From assembly GCA_052267165.1 (NCBI GenBank), contig JBKQHO010000051.1:124001-188000 (forward strand): a DNA stretch of 64,000 nucleotides, read 5' to 3'. The notes below the pieces were generated by a model. The model saw only the letters and a program-made list of their open reading frames with translations. It had not been told where the DNA came from and made no database searches. Every line of letters starts with the position of its first letter. Within the stretch, counting starts at the first letter, position 1. The translations under genes and the position numbers were made by a program. The DNA comes from CAWICD01 sp052267165. Lineage in GTDB: Bacteria > Vulcanimicrobiota > Vulcanimicrobiia > Vulcanimicrobiales > Vulcanimicrobiaceae. This document shows positions 24,379-32,062 of this stretch, piece after piece.

Positions 24379-25042
24379 TTGAACCACGGCGCCCAGCGGC
24401 TGACCATCGAGGAGGCAGCTCGCTACCTCAACGTCAGCAAGACGTCGCTGCGCCGCTGGACGAACGCGGGCCGTCTCGCCTGTCGTCGCGTCGGGCCGCG
24501 CGGGCTGCGGCGCTTCTCGCTTGGCGACCTTGAAGCGTTCCTCGAGACGACAAATGCGCGGCGCGAGTTTCGCACCCAGGACGCGTGCTCGCCGATGCGA
24601 GCGCTCGCGGCGGCCGTCCGGAACGGCGGCGTCCGGCAGGTCTGCTCGCACTTCGGCGACGTGGACGAGTCGTGGCGGCTCTTCCGTCCCTATTTCGAAT
24701 ACCACGCCGAGCGCGGCGCTCCGGTCCTCTCCATCCACGATTCCACGCCGCGCGAGCGGTTCGAGGAATTCGCGCGTATCAGCGGCTTCGACCCGGACGA
24801 GCTCATCGCGCGCGGATTGCTCGAGCTCGTCGTGCCGGGCGAGGCCTACCTTCGCCTACGAAGAGCGCCTCAACGACATCTTGCTGCGCTATCCCGACGC
24901 ACCATCGTCTGCCACTACAGCATGCAACGCTTCGGTGCTCAACTGACGTCTCGACGCCTTGCGCGCGCATCCGTTCGTCCAGTTGCCCGAAGGGCTCTTT
25001 CCCGGATTCTATCCGCGAACGGCGCAAGCGCGCCGTTCGTGA
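24379..25042 (+). pseudogene. helix-turn-helix/MEDS-domain regulator, multiply frameshifted
   Basis: The N terminus RLTIEEAARYLNVSKTSLRR, then WTNAGRLACRRVGPRGLRRF, is an excisionase/MerR-type DNA-binding domain. A DcmR-like MEDS sensory domain follows (SWRLFRPYFEYHAERGAPVL). From about 24855 homology leaves the frame: AYEERLNDILLRYPDA in frame +1, TIVCHYSMQRFGAQL back in the first frame, and DALRAHPFVQLPEGLFPGFY in frame +1 again, ending at TGA 25040-25042. Three small indels within 110 bases explain it. Either the gene is dead or the assembly has errors in a GC-rich stretch. As read, the first frame runs on to 25710 inside the next gene. Confidence 0.6.
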
Positions 25043-25084
25043 GCCGCGCTCGACGGCAACACACAACTCACAAGGAGCGAGAAC

Positions 25085-26500
25085 ATGGGTATCGCGATAG
25101 GGGCACCGGCACTCACCAAACGGTTGGGGTATATCGGCGGCGCGTGGGTCGGCGCGCGTTCCGGCGCGACCTTCGCGGTGCGCAATCCCGCGACCGGCGA
25201 GACGCTCGCCGACGTCGCGAACATGAACGCGGACGACGCCCGTGCGGCGGTCGAGGCCGCCGGCGCGGCGTTCCCCCAGTGGCGCGCGCGCTCGGCCAAA
25301 GACCGCTCGCGGCTGTTGCGCCGCTGGTACGAGCTGATTTTCGCGAATCAGAACGAGCTCGCTCTGCTGCTGACCCACGAGCAAGGAAAGCCGCTGCCCG
25401 AGGCGCGCGGCGAGGTCGGCATGGGCGCCGCCCAAGTCGAGTGGGCTGCCGAGGAGGCGAAGCGCGTGTACGGCGACGTCATCCCGTCGGCGGCAGCCGA
25501 CAAGCGATACGTCGTCCTCAAAGGGCCGGTAGGCGTTTGCGCCGGGATCACGCCCTGGAACTTCCCACACTCGATGGTCACGCGCAAAGTCGCCCCGGCG
25601 CTGGCCGCGGGCTGCACATTCGTTCTCAAGCCGGCAGAGCAGACGCCGCTCTCAGCTTTGGCGCTGGCGGCGCTCGCGGAGGAAGCCGGCATCCCGGCCG
25701 GCGTCTTTAACGTCGTCACCGGCGACGCGGAAGCCGCGCCGCGCATCGGCGCCGAGCTGACGTCGAATCCGCTCGTTCGCAAGCTCGGCTTCACCGGCTC
25801 GACGCAGGTCGGCAAGCTGCTCATGGCACAGTGCGCGAGCACGGTCAAGAACGTCTCACTCGAGCTTGGGGGCAACGCTCCGTTCATCGTCTTCGACGAT
25901 GCGGACGTCGACGCGGCCGTCGCCGGAGCGATGTCCTCGAAGTTCCGCAACGCTGGACAGATGTGCATCAGCCCCAACCGCATCCTCGTCCAGGCCGGCA
26001 TCCACGACACGTTCGTCGAGCGTCTCGGAGCGGCGGTCGCCAAGCTGCGCGTCGGTAATGGGCTCGAGGGCGGCGTCGACATCGGTCCGCTGATCGAAGA
26101 GAACGGTTTTGCCAAGGTCGTCGAGCACGTCTCCGACGCGCGCTCGCGCGGCGCGAAAGCGCTGCTCGGCGGAAAGCCGAGCGCGCTCGGGAGAACGTTT
26201 TACGAGCCGACCGTCCTCACCGGCGTCTCGGCCGAGATGTTGATGAGCCGCGAAGAGACCTTCGGGCCGGTCGCCGGCATCGCGTCCTTTCACGACGACG
26301 CCGCAGCGATCGCGCTTTCGAACGCGACGCCGTACGGGCTCGCCGCGTATTTCTACACGCGGGACTTCGGACGCGCGTGGCGCGTCGCCGAAGCGCTCGA
26401 GACCGGTATGGTCGGCGTCAACACCATCACGATCGCCAACGAAGCAGCGCCTTTCGGCGGGGTGAAGGAGTCCGGGATCGGGCGGGAAGGCTCGAAGTAG
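25085..26500 (+). CDS. aldehyde dehydrogenase (succinate-semialdehyde dehydrogenase-like), ends at a premature UAG
   Basis: 471 residues with strong AAGGAG before ATG 25085. NAD-linked ALDH: PWNFPHSMVTRKVAPALAAG, LGFTGSTQVGKLL, general-base Glu in VSLELGGNAPFIVFDDAD, nucleophilic Cys in NAGQMCISPNRILVQ and the EETFGPVAGI block. This family (GabD type) normally ends G-I-G-R-E-G-S-K-Y-G-x-x-E-Y-x-E-x-K. Here SK is followed by TAG, and the same frame continues GVEEWVEMKFCCFGI to a second TAG at 26546-26548. The stop thus replaces the conserved Tyr, leaving an otherwise intact 16-codon tail. Substrate is inferred only from family resemblance. Probably co-transcribed with ackA. Confidence 0.85.
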   Translation: MGIAIGAPALTKRLGYIGGAWVGARSGATFAVRNPATGETLADVANMNADDARAAVEAAGAAFPQWRARSAKDRSRLLRRWYELIFANQNELALLLTHEQGKPLPEARGEVGMGAAQVEWAAEEAKRVYGDVIPSAAADKRYVVLKGPVGVCAGITPWNFPHSMVTRKVAPALAAGCTFVLKPAEQTPLSALALAALAEEAGIPAGVFNVVTGDAEAAPRIGAELTSNPLVRKLGFTGSTQVGKLLMAQCASTVKNVSLELGGNAPFIVFDDADVDAAVAGAMSSKFRNAGQMCISPNRILVQAGIHDTFVERLGAAVAKLRVGNGLEGGVDIGPLIEENGFAKVVEHVSDARSRGAKALLGGKPSALGRTFYEPTVLTGVSAEMLMSREETFGPVAGIASFHDDAAAIALSNATPYGLAAYFYTRDFGRAWRVAEALETGMVGVNTITIANEAAPFGGVKESGIGREGSK

Positions 26501-26548
26501 GGCGTCGAAGAGTGGGTTGAGATGAAGTTCTGCTGCTTTGGCATCTAG
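26501..26548 (+). other. in-frame continuation of the aldehyde dehydrogenase after UAG
   Basis: Fifteen codons, GVEEWVEMKFCCFGI, then TAG. They match the expected C-terminal oligomerisation strand of GabD-type enzymes, so this is former or read-through coding sequence, not intergenic DNA. Confidence 0.65.
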
Positions 26549-26614
26549 TGTGCCGACCGGTAAATGGCGTGACACAAAGCGTGAGCGATTTTTCGGCGTG
26601 GCAAGGAGCGAAGA

Positions 26615-26791
26615 ATGGCAGCCGCCTTGCAGGCCGCGCGTGACGCGATCGCGGTCCGGGCCATAGCGATCTGGTTTCAGTGCGGCGTCGTCAACGGGGA
26701 AGCGATCCGGCTGGCGGGCGCGGCCGGACTCTGGGTCGTCGTCGACCGCTGCATCAAGACGGAGCTGCGGCGGAGGGAGGCCGATGGCTGA
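26615..26791 (+). CDS. CoA-binding-domain C-terminal mini-protein
   Basis: 58 residues from ATG 26615 with AAGGAG nine bases upstream. The chain AIAIWFQCGVVNGEAIRLAG, then AAGLWVVVDRCIKTEL, matches the second half of YccU-type CoA-binding proteins (A-x-W-x-Q-x-G-V-x-N-x-E-A, G-L-x-V-V-x-D-R-C). The first half, with the nucleotide loop, is absent and there is only 66 bp of other DNA upstream. The stop overlaps ackA by 8 bases, so it is translated with acetate kinase. It may be a degraded gene whose start was re-made by chance, or a functional miniature; length excludes a complete fold. Confidence 0.55.
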   Translation: MAAALQAARDAIAVRAIAIWFQCGVVNGEAIRLAGAAGLWVVVDRCIKTELRRREADG

Positions 26792-27968
26792 CGCGATCGT
26801 CGCCCTCAACTCGGGCTCGACCAGCCTGAAGTTCGCGGCCTATTCCTACGACGGCGAGTCCGCTCTGCGGCTGCTGTGCCGCGGCCTGGTCGACGACATC
26901 GAGGAGAATCCGCGCTTCGCCGTCGAGGACGCCGCTCGCTCGACGCTCGCCGAGCATGCTTGGGGCGCGGGGCACGCGATCGATCAAGCGACCGCGCTCC
27001 ACTTCGCCCTGTCATGGATCGAGGAACACTTGACCGCAACGGTGCGGGGGGCCGGACACCGAATCGTCATCGGCGGCACGCGGTTCACCGACCCGACGGT
27101 GATCGACGACGAGGTTCTGACATACCTCGACTCGCTCGTGCTGGTGGACGCCTCGCACCTGCCGTACAATATCGCGGGCGTGCGGGCGCTCGCGCAGGCC
27201 TTTCCGAAGCTGCCGCAAGTCGCGTGCTTCGACACGTCGTTTCATCGCACGATGCCGCAGGTCGCGCAGATCTACGCGCTTCCCGCGAAGGCGCGCGACG
27301 CGGGCGTGCACCACTGGGGCTTCCACGGCATCTCGTACGACTACATCAGCCGCCAGCTGCCGCGTTTCGCGCCCCAGGCGCGGCGCGTCGTGGCAGCGCA
27401 TCTCGGCGGCGGCGCGAGCGTATGCGCGATGCTCGACGGCAAGAGCGTCGAGACCAGCATGGGCTTCGGCGCAATCAGCGGGCTGCCGATGTCGACCCGT
27501 TGCGGCGACGTGCCGGCAGACGCGCTTCTCTATCTGTTACGAAGTCACGTTTACGACGACGCGTCACTCGAGAAGGCGCTGTACGCGGAGTCGGGACTGC
27601 TCGGCCTCTCCGGCCTGAGCGAGGACATGCAAGTTCTCGAGTCGAGCGACGACCCGCGCGCGCAAGCCGCGGTCGCCTACTTCGTCTACTCCGTAACGAA
27701 ATACGTCGGAGCCTACGCGTCGGTCCTCGGTGGGCTCGACGCAATCGTCTTCACGGCCGGAATCGGCGAACACTCAATCCCCGTCCGAGCGGCAATCTGC
27801 GCGAAGCTCGAGTGGCTGGGTCTACGCCTCGACGAGGCGCGGAACGCGCGGCACGGCCCTCGCATCTCAAGCGACGACAGCAGCATTTCCGCGTGGGTCA
27901 TCCCGACCGACGAAGAGCTCATGATCGCCCAGCACACGCGGGCGCTTCTGCCGGCGCCGAAGTCTTAG
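26784..27968 (+). CDS. ackA: acetate kinase
   Basis: 394 residues. The ASKHA start VALNSGSTSLKFAAYSYDGE, DASHLPYNIAGVRALAQAFP, CFDTSFHRTMPQVAQIYALP, HHWGFHGISYDYISRQLPRF and VVAAHLGGGASVCAMLDGKS (phosphate/adenosine loops) are all present, as is TSMGFGAISGLPMSTRCGDV. It interconverts acetate plus ATP and acetyl phosphate. No phosphotransacetylase is visible nearby; the upstream aldehyde dehydrogenase and CoA-binding fragment suggest a fermentative or phosphoketolase-linked context. The start overlaps the mini-ORF stop. Confidence 0.93.
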   Translation: MADAIVALNSGSTSLKFAAYSYDGESALRLLCRGLVDDIEENPRFAVEDAARSTLAEHAWGAGHAIDQATALHFALSWIEEHLTATVRGAGHRIVIGGTRFTDPTVIDDEVLTYLDSLVLVDASHLPYNIAGVRALAQAFPKLPQVACFDTSFHRTMPQVAQIYALPAKARDAGVHHWGFHGISYDYISRQLPRFAPQARRVVAAHLGGGASVCAMLDGKSVETSMGFGAISGLPMSTRCGDVPADALLYLLRSHVYDDASLEKALYAESGLLGLSGLSEDMQVLESSDDPRAQAAVAYFVYSVTKYVGAYASVLGGLDAIVFTAGIGEHSIPVRAAICAKLEWLGLRLDEARNARHGPRISSDDSSISAWVIPTDEELMIAQHTRALLPAPKS

Positions 27969-28231
27969 CGCTTGGCGTTCCAGGCGGTGCACCAGCCGCT
28001 CGGGCTAATCGTGCCCGTGACGACCTGACACCCGTGGGGCGGCTTGAACAAGCTGCAGCCAGAACACTTCTGGCCGTTCTTTCCCGGCTTGTCTTGATAT
28101 TTGAACTGCTTCTTGTTATCCGCGGCCTCGGCGGTCGCGGCCCCGGCGGCAAGCAAACCCGCCAACGCGGGAAGCACGATCAGCTGTTTGAGGGCGCCGC
28201 CGCGCGTCAGGTCTTTGCTCGAATCGTTCAT
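27965..28231 (-). CDS. high-potential iron-sulfur protein-like (HiPIP)
   Basis: 88 residues from ATG 28231. An export signal with an R-G-x-x-L-K-x-L pattern (DLTRGGALKQLIVLPALAGL) resembles the twin-arginine-like leaders of this family. The mature part has four cysteines in HiPIP spacing: GQKCSGCSLFKP, HGCQVV and SPSGWCTAW, with the typical G-x-I-S-P-x-G-W-C. HiPIPs carry a single 4Fe-4S cluster and shuttle electrons in the periplasm. A TTG at 28255 would add eight residues. It converges with ackA, their ends overlapping by 4 bases. Confidence 0.8.
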   Translation of the reverse strand: MNDSSKDLTRGGALKQLIVLPALAGLLAAGAATAEAADNKKQFKYQDKPGKNGQKCSGCSLFKPPHGCQVVTGTISPSGWCTAWNAKR

Positions 28232-28369
28232 GGGCGCCACGATTCGCGTCTCCAAGGCCGCAGTTCCTTTGGGGACCCGCCCTCATGCTTCCTCGTTCGA
28301 CGAGGTAGCAGTTTGGTTAGATTTTCGTGAACGAGCCGCCGTTGTGAGGGCTCCGAGCGTTTCCATCTC

Positions 28370-28957
28370 ATGTCGGCCTCAGCACGCCTCCCAACGGCAA
28401 ACGTTGCCCGCCTGCGCGATGACGCGTGCGCGCCGGGCCTCGGCCAGAGCGCGCCCGTCGAGGCCGTCCCGCCGGCCGACCTCGCTCGACGCCGAGCAAT
28501 TCCGGCGTTCTACGCCGTGGACAACGAACTGCGCGTGCACTTCTCGTGCGGCGTTCCGCGCTCTGCCTATCTCGACCGGCTACCCCCGCCCGTCGAGCAG
28601 ATCGTTCGCAACCTGCTGCAAGCACGGAGCGCCGACACCGCCGGCGCGATCGGAATCGAAGGCGACACGATCGTCCGCATCGCCGAATCCTACAGCTCGA
28701 CGCAGCAGCTGTGCGGCATCGTGGTCGAAAAGCTGCGCACGCGCGACCCGCTGCAGGAAGCGATCGGGCGCTTCGGCATCACCCCGCGCGAGACGGAAGT
28801 GCTTCGCCTCCTGCTGCTCGGCGCTGCGACGGCCACGATCGCACGACAGCTCTCGATCGCCGAGACGACGGCGGCCGACCACGTCCGGCGCATCGCTACC
28901 AAGACCGGTTCGCGCGGACGCGGCCAGATCGTGGCTCGCGTGCTCGGGTTCCTGTAG
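28370..28957 (+). CDS. LuxR-family transcriptional regulator (paralogue B)
   Basis: 195 residues. Same architecture as the 20881-21426 protein: sensory segment with IPAFYAVDNELRVHFSCGVP and RLPPPVEQIVRNLLQ, then LuxR helix-turn-helix ITPRETEVLRLLLLGAATAT, then IARQLSIAETTAADHVRRIA. The last 13 residues, GRGQIVARVLGFL, are identical in both. It is divergent from the HiPIP gene and precedes a PhaZ-like hydrolase on the same strand, about 80 bp away. Confidence 0.82.
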   Translation: MSASARLPTANVARLRDDACAPGLGQSAPVEAVPPADLARRRAIPAFYAVDNELRVHFSCGVPRSAYLDRLPPPVEQIVRNLLQARSADTAGAIGIEGDTIVRIAESYSSTQQLCGIVVEKLRTRDPLQEAIGRFGITPRETEVLRLLLLGAATATIARQLSIAETTAADHVRRIATKTGSRGRGQIVARVLGFL

Positions 28958-29039
28958 CGCTACGCGATCCCGCGCGGCGCGGCGCGGCAACGCGCAGCCG
29001 TGGTTAGGGGCGAGCCGCCCGGGAAAATAGCCCCGCGTC

Positions 29040-29909
29040 ATGAATTCAAGCCGAACGATGGCGAATCTCGGACTCTTCGAGGTCAGCACGCTTGCGATCG
29101 GCGGCTACTCGCTTCGCGTCGCCACGAGCCGAGGAAAGCCCGGCTCGTTCCCGTTGTTTCTGCTCAACGGTTTGGGCGCGAATCTCGAGCTGCTGCGGCC
29201 ATTCGCCGAAGAGCTGGCGAAATACGGGATCGGCATCGTCACCTTCGACGTGCCCGGCATCGGCGGCTCGAGCGCACCGATAGCGCCGTACCGTTTTTCG
29301 GGTCTCGCGCGGGTGGCGAATGAGGTCCTGGAGCGGCTCGGCATCGCGGGACAGATCGATCTCCTGGGCGTGAGCTGGGGCGGCGGGTTTGCGCAAGCGT
29401 TCACCCACGAATATCCCGGGCGCGTCCGGCGGCTCGTGCTGGCGGCCACGACCGCAGGCGCCGTCGCCGCTCCGGGTCGCTTCTCGGCGCTGCGCAAGCT
29501 GCTCAGCCCGCGCCGCTACCAGCTGGGGAACTACGCGCGCATCGGCGGCGAACTCTACGGCGGCAAAGTGCGCCGAAACCCGGCGCTGCTCGAGCATTAT
29601 GGAAAGCTACTGTGGCCGCCGAAAGGCATCGGTTACGCGTTCCAGCTTCTCTCGGGCATAGGTTGGACGAGCGTGCTCTGGCTGCACCAGATCAAAGCGC
29701 CCACGCTGGTCATGATGGGGACCGAAGATCCACTTATCCCGCTCGTGAACGGACAGCTGCTGGCCGGGCTCATTCCGAACGCGCGTCTCGTCACGATCCC
29801 CGACGGCCACCTCTTCCTGCTGACCAGCGCGGCCGAGTGCGCTCCGATCGTTGCGGATTTTCTAGCCGGCGGAGCGCAGGTGCAGGGCACCGCCGCGAGC
29901 GGCGAGTAG
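29040..29909 (+). CDS. alpha/beta hydrolase, PhaZ (mcl-PHA depolymerase)-like
   Basis: 289 residues. The lipase-type nucleophile elbow is LLGVSWGGGFAQAFTHEYPG, the acid probably in MMGTEDPLIPLVNGQLLAGL and the histidine in PDGHLFLLTSA. The wording LVLAATTAGAVAAPG, SPRRY, YGGKVRRNPAL and GIGWTSVLWLHQIKAPTLVM closely follows the intracellular medium-chain-length polyhydroxyalkanoate depolymerase PhaZ of pseudomonads. It would release 3-hydroxy fatty acids from storage granules. A MaoC hydratase that could belong to the same metabolism lies at 36.7-37.2 kb, but no PHA synthase is in view. Confidence 0.75.
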   Translation: MNSSRTMANLGLFEVSTLAIGGYSLRVATSRGKPGSFPLFLLNGLGANLELLRPFAEELAKYGIGIVTFDVPGIGGSSAPIAPYRFSGLARVANEVLERLGIAGQIDLLGVSWGGGFAQAFTHEYPGRVRRLVLAATTAGAVAAPGRFSALRKLLSPRRYQLGNYARIGGELYGGKVRRNPALLEHYGKLLWPPKGIGYAFQLLSGIGWTSVLWLHQIKAPTLVMMGTEDPLIPLVNGQLLAGLIPNARLVTIPDGHLFLLTSAAECAPIVADFLAGGAQVQGTAASGE

Positions 29910-29976
29910 CGCGTCGCGACGGCGGCGTTATCCAGGCGTGGCCAAGCCGAACCCCTTCGGGCGCCCACGCGCAACA

Positions 29977-29999
29977 GTGTACCGTCGGAGACGGTACAC
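29977..29999. terminator. perfect 10-bp hairpin between convergent genes
   Basis: Stem GTGTACCGTC, loop GGA, stem GACGGTACAC, located between the convergent ends of the PhaZ-like gene and the GT4 gene. Position suggests a bidirectional terminator, though no T-tract follows. A related sequence at 48613-48640 suggests it may instead be a repeat or operator. Confidence 0.5.
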
Positions 30000-30004
30000 T
30001 AGCA

Positions 30005-31027
30005 CTAGCGTGTCGCGGCGACGCGGCGCAGGACCTCGAGCGTCTCTTCGGCGCAGCGCTTCCAGCTGAAGAACGCGGCGCGCTCGCGCGCGCGCTGCCG
30101 AAGCGGTTCGTCGCGTTCGTGCGATCCGAGGGCCGTCTGCAGCGCCTCCGTCCAGGCACCCACGTCGCTTGGCGCATCGACGTAGCGGATCGTGTCGCCG
30201 CCGACTTCGGGGATCGCCGCCGCGCGCGAAGCCAAAACGCCGCTGCCGCAGGCCATCGCCTCGAGGACCGGCAAGCCGAAGCCTTCGTACAACGAAGGGA
30301 CCGCGACCAGCGCCGCACCGCGATACAGCGCGAGCAGCAGCGCGTCGTCGGGCCGGTCGTACCAGAGCGCGCCGGCGAACGGCGGTTCCGGCGCGCGCGT
30401 GAACACGAGCGCGACCTCACCCGGCGCGAACGCCCGGGCGTGCGCCGCGACCAAGGTCGCCACATTCTTGTAGCGATCCTGCGCGCCCACGTGCAGGACG
30501 TAGCGCCGGCCGCGGAGCTCGGGCGGAAGCGCCGCCAGGGAGCCCGGCTCGAACATCGGGTCGACGCCGAGCGGGACGACGGTGATCCGCCGCGGCGGCA
30601 CGGCCAGCAGCTCAGCGATTTGAGTGCCCGAGTAGGCGGAGTCGGCGATGATCGTTGCCGCGGTCTGGGCCGAGCGAACAAACGGCGTCTGGTCCTTTTC
30701 GCGCTGACGCGGATCGGCATCTGGAAAGGCAAAGATGCGCACGTCGTGGATCGTCGCGACGTTGCGTTTTCCACCCGTGAAGAACGTTCCGTTCCAGGGA
30801 TGCCACACGACGTCGGCGTCGCGCGGGATGCGATTGGCGACCCGTACCTGCGAAAGTCCGAGCGCGCGCGCGAACGGCTTGCGCCGCAAGAACGGAAACG
30901 GCTCGCGAACCAGCAGCGTAAAGCGCACGTCCTCGCGCCGCAACATCACCCCGAGCAGGGAACGCACGTAGCGTCCGATGCCGCGATCGTCCAAGATGAG
31001 GTCCTGCGCATCGATGGCGACGTGCAT
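30005..31027 (-). CDS. GT4-family glycosyltransferase
   Basis: 340 residues, GT-B fold. N terminus MHVAIDAQDLILDDRGIGRY (the acceptor-side R-G-I-G-R-Y motif), NVATIHDVRIFAFPD, IIADSAYSGTQIAELL, then in the donor-binding half YVLHVGAQDRYKNVATLVAA and SLYEGFGLPVLEAMACGSGV (E-x-F-G-x-x-x-L-E-A-M). It would transfer a sugar from a nucleotide donor in the cytoplasm. It is divergent from a GT2-like gene, the pair forming a small glycosylation locus. Confidence 0.88.
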   Translation of the reverse strand: MHVAIDAQDLILDDRGIGRYVRSLLGVMLRREDVRFTLLVREPFPFLRRKPFARALGLSQVRVANRIPRDADVVWHPWNGTFFTGGKRNVATIHDVRIFAFPDADPRQREKDQTPFVRSAQTAATIIADSAYSGTQIAELLAVPPRRITVVPLGVDPMFEPGSLAALPPELRGRRYVLHVGAQDRYKNVATLVAAHARAFAPGEVALVFTRAPEPPFAGALWYDRPDDALLLALYRGAALVAVPSLYEGFGLPVLEAMACGSGVLASRAAAIPEVGGDTIRYVDAPSDVGAWTEALQTALGSHERDEPLRQRARERAAFFSWKRCAEETLEVLRRVAATR

Positions 31028-31150
31028 CTGATCGTTGAACGCTTACGACGAAAACCCGATGATCGAGCGAGGTTCGCCACGCGCAGAAGCGACCCTCGAA
31101 CGCGGGCTCCAGAGGAGTTCGCGGCCGGCGACTCGCAATGGAAAACCGCC

Positions 31151-32047
31151 ATGCTGCCCGGTTCCACGCCGACCGTCGCCTGCGCGCTCTGCGTCGGCGC
31201 TGCGCGCGAAGCGTATCTGCCGGCGACGCTGGCTTCGATCGACGGGGCCGTCGATCTGCTGGTCGTCAACGACAACTCGGGGCTCGCCCGCAGTGAGAAC
31301 GTCGCCGCGCTCGAGTCAAGCGCGTTCGCCGAACGCGGGGCTCTGCGGATCGAGCGCCATCCTTTCGTCGATTTCGCCGACATGCGCAACAAAGCGTTCG
31401 CGCCGCTGCGGGCGCTCGAACGGCCGCCGGACTGGGTGATGTTTCTCGACGCCGACGAAGTGCACGGCGAGCAGGTGCGTTACGTCGCGCGCGAACTGTT
31501 GCCGCGCCTGGGCCCCGAGGTGGCGCAGCTCGACGGTTACACCTACCATTTCTTCGGCACGTTCGGATGGATCACCGACGTCGCGCGGCGCATAGCGTTC
31601 TACCGCTATTCGCCGAGCATTCGGTGGACGCACCGCGTGCACGAGAAGCTTGAAGGCCTGGACGGGCGCGCCGTCGTCGTGCCGTACGTTTACCACCACT
31701 ACGGCAACGTCGCGCCGCCGCCGGTGCTCGCGCGCAAGCAGATGCGCTACTACGAGCTTGGAAATCCCGTGCCGCGCCCCGCCGAGGCGGAGCTCGCGAC
31801 GAGCGACGTGTACCTCCAAAACGCGGCGGCCGTGCGTCCCTTCCACGGAAAGCATCCGCGGGCGGCGCAGCCGTATATCGCCGAGCTCGAGCGCACCTAC
31901 GCCGACGAGTTCGCTTGGATCGAGCGCGGCTTTCGGGAGCGGCGCGGCAACGCGGCCCGCGCGCTCGCGACGCTCAAGGCGCTCAACGAGACGCTGCGAA
32001 TCCAGCTCCGCCGGTTCGAGCATCCCCTGCTCTACCGGCCGCACTGA
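31151..32047 (+). CDS. GT2-type glycosyltransferase
   Basis: 298 residues from ATG 31151; no clear ribosome-binding site, and an open frame continues upstream through the promoter region. The GT-A features are DLLVVNDNSGLA (donor Asp), HPFVDFADMRNKAF, DWVMFLDADEVHGEQV (D-x-D metal motif) and RWTHRVHEKLEGLDG, followed by a helical C-terminal tail. This matches the beta-1,4-glucosyltransferase-like GT2 subgroup used for lipopolysaccharide or glycan elongation. It is divergent from the GT4 gene with 123 bp between them. Confidence 0.75.
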   Translation: MLPGSTPTVACALCVGAAREAYLPATLASIDGAVDLLVVNDNSGLARSENVAALESSAFAERGALRIERHPFVDFADMRNKAFAPLRALERPPDWVMFLDADEVHGEQVRYVARELLPRLGPEVAQLDGYTYHFFGTFGWITDVARRIAFYRYSPSIRWTHRVHEKLEGLDGRAVVVPYVYHHYGNVAPPPVLARKQMRYYELGNPVPRPAEAELATSDVYLQNAAAVRPFHGKHPRAAQPYIAELERTYADEFAWIERGFRERRGNAARALATLKALNETLRIQLRRFEHPLLYRPH

Positions 32048-32062
32048 CGCGCACTTGGCGTT

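Noticed and set aside
29612..31150. Plus-strand frame continuous with the GT2 gene back to 29612
   Set aside because: It overlaps the GT4 gene in antisense; the conserved GT-A start fits ATG 31151.
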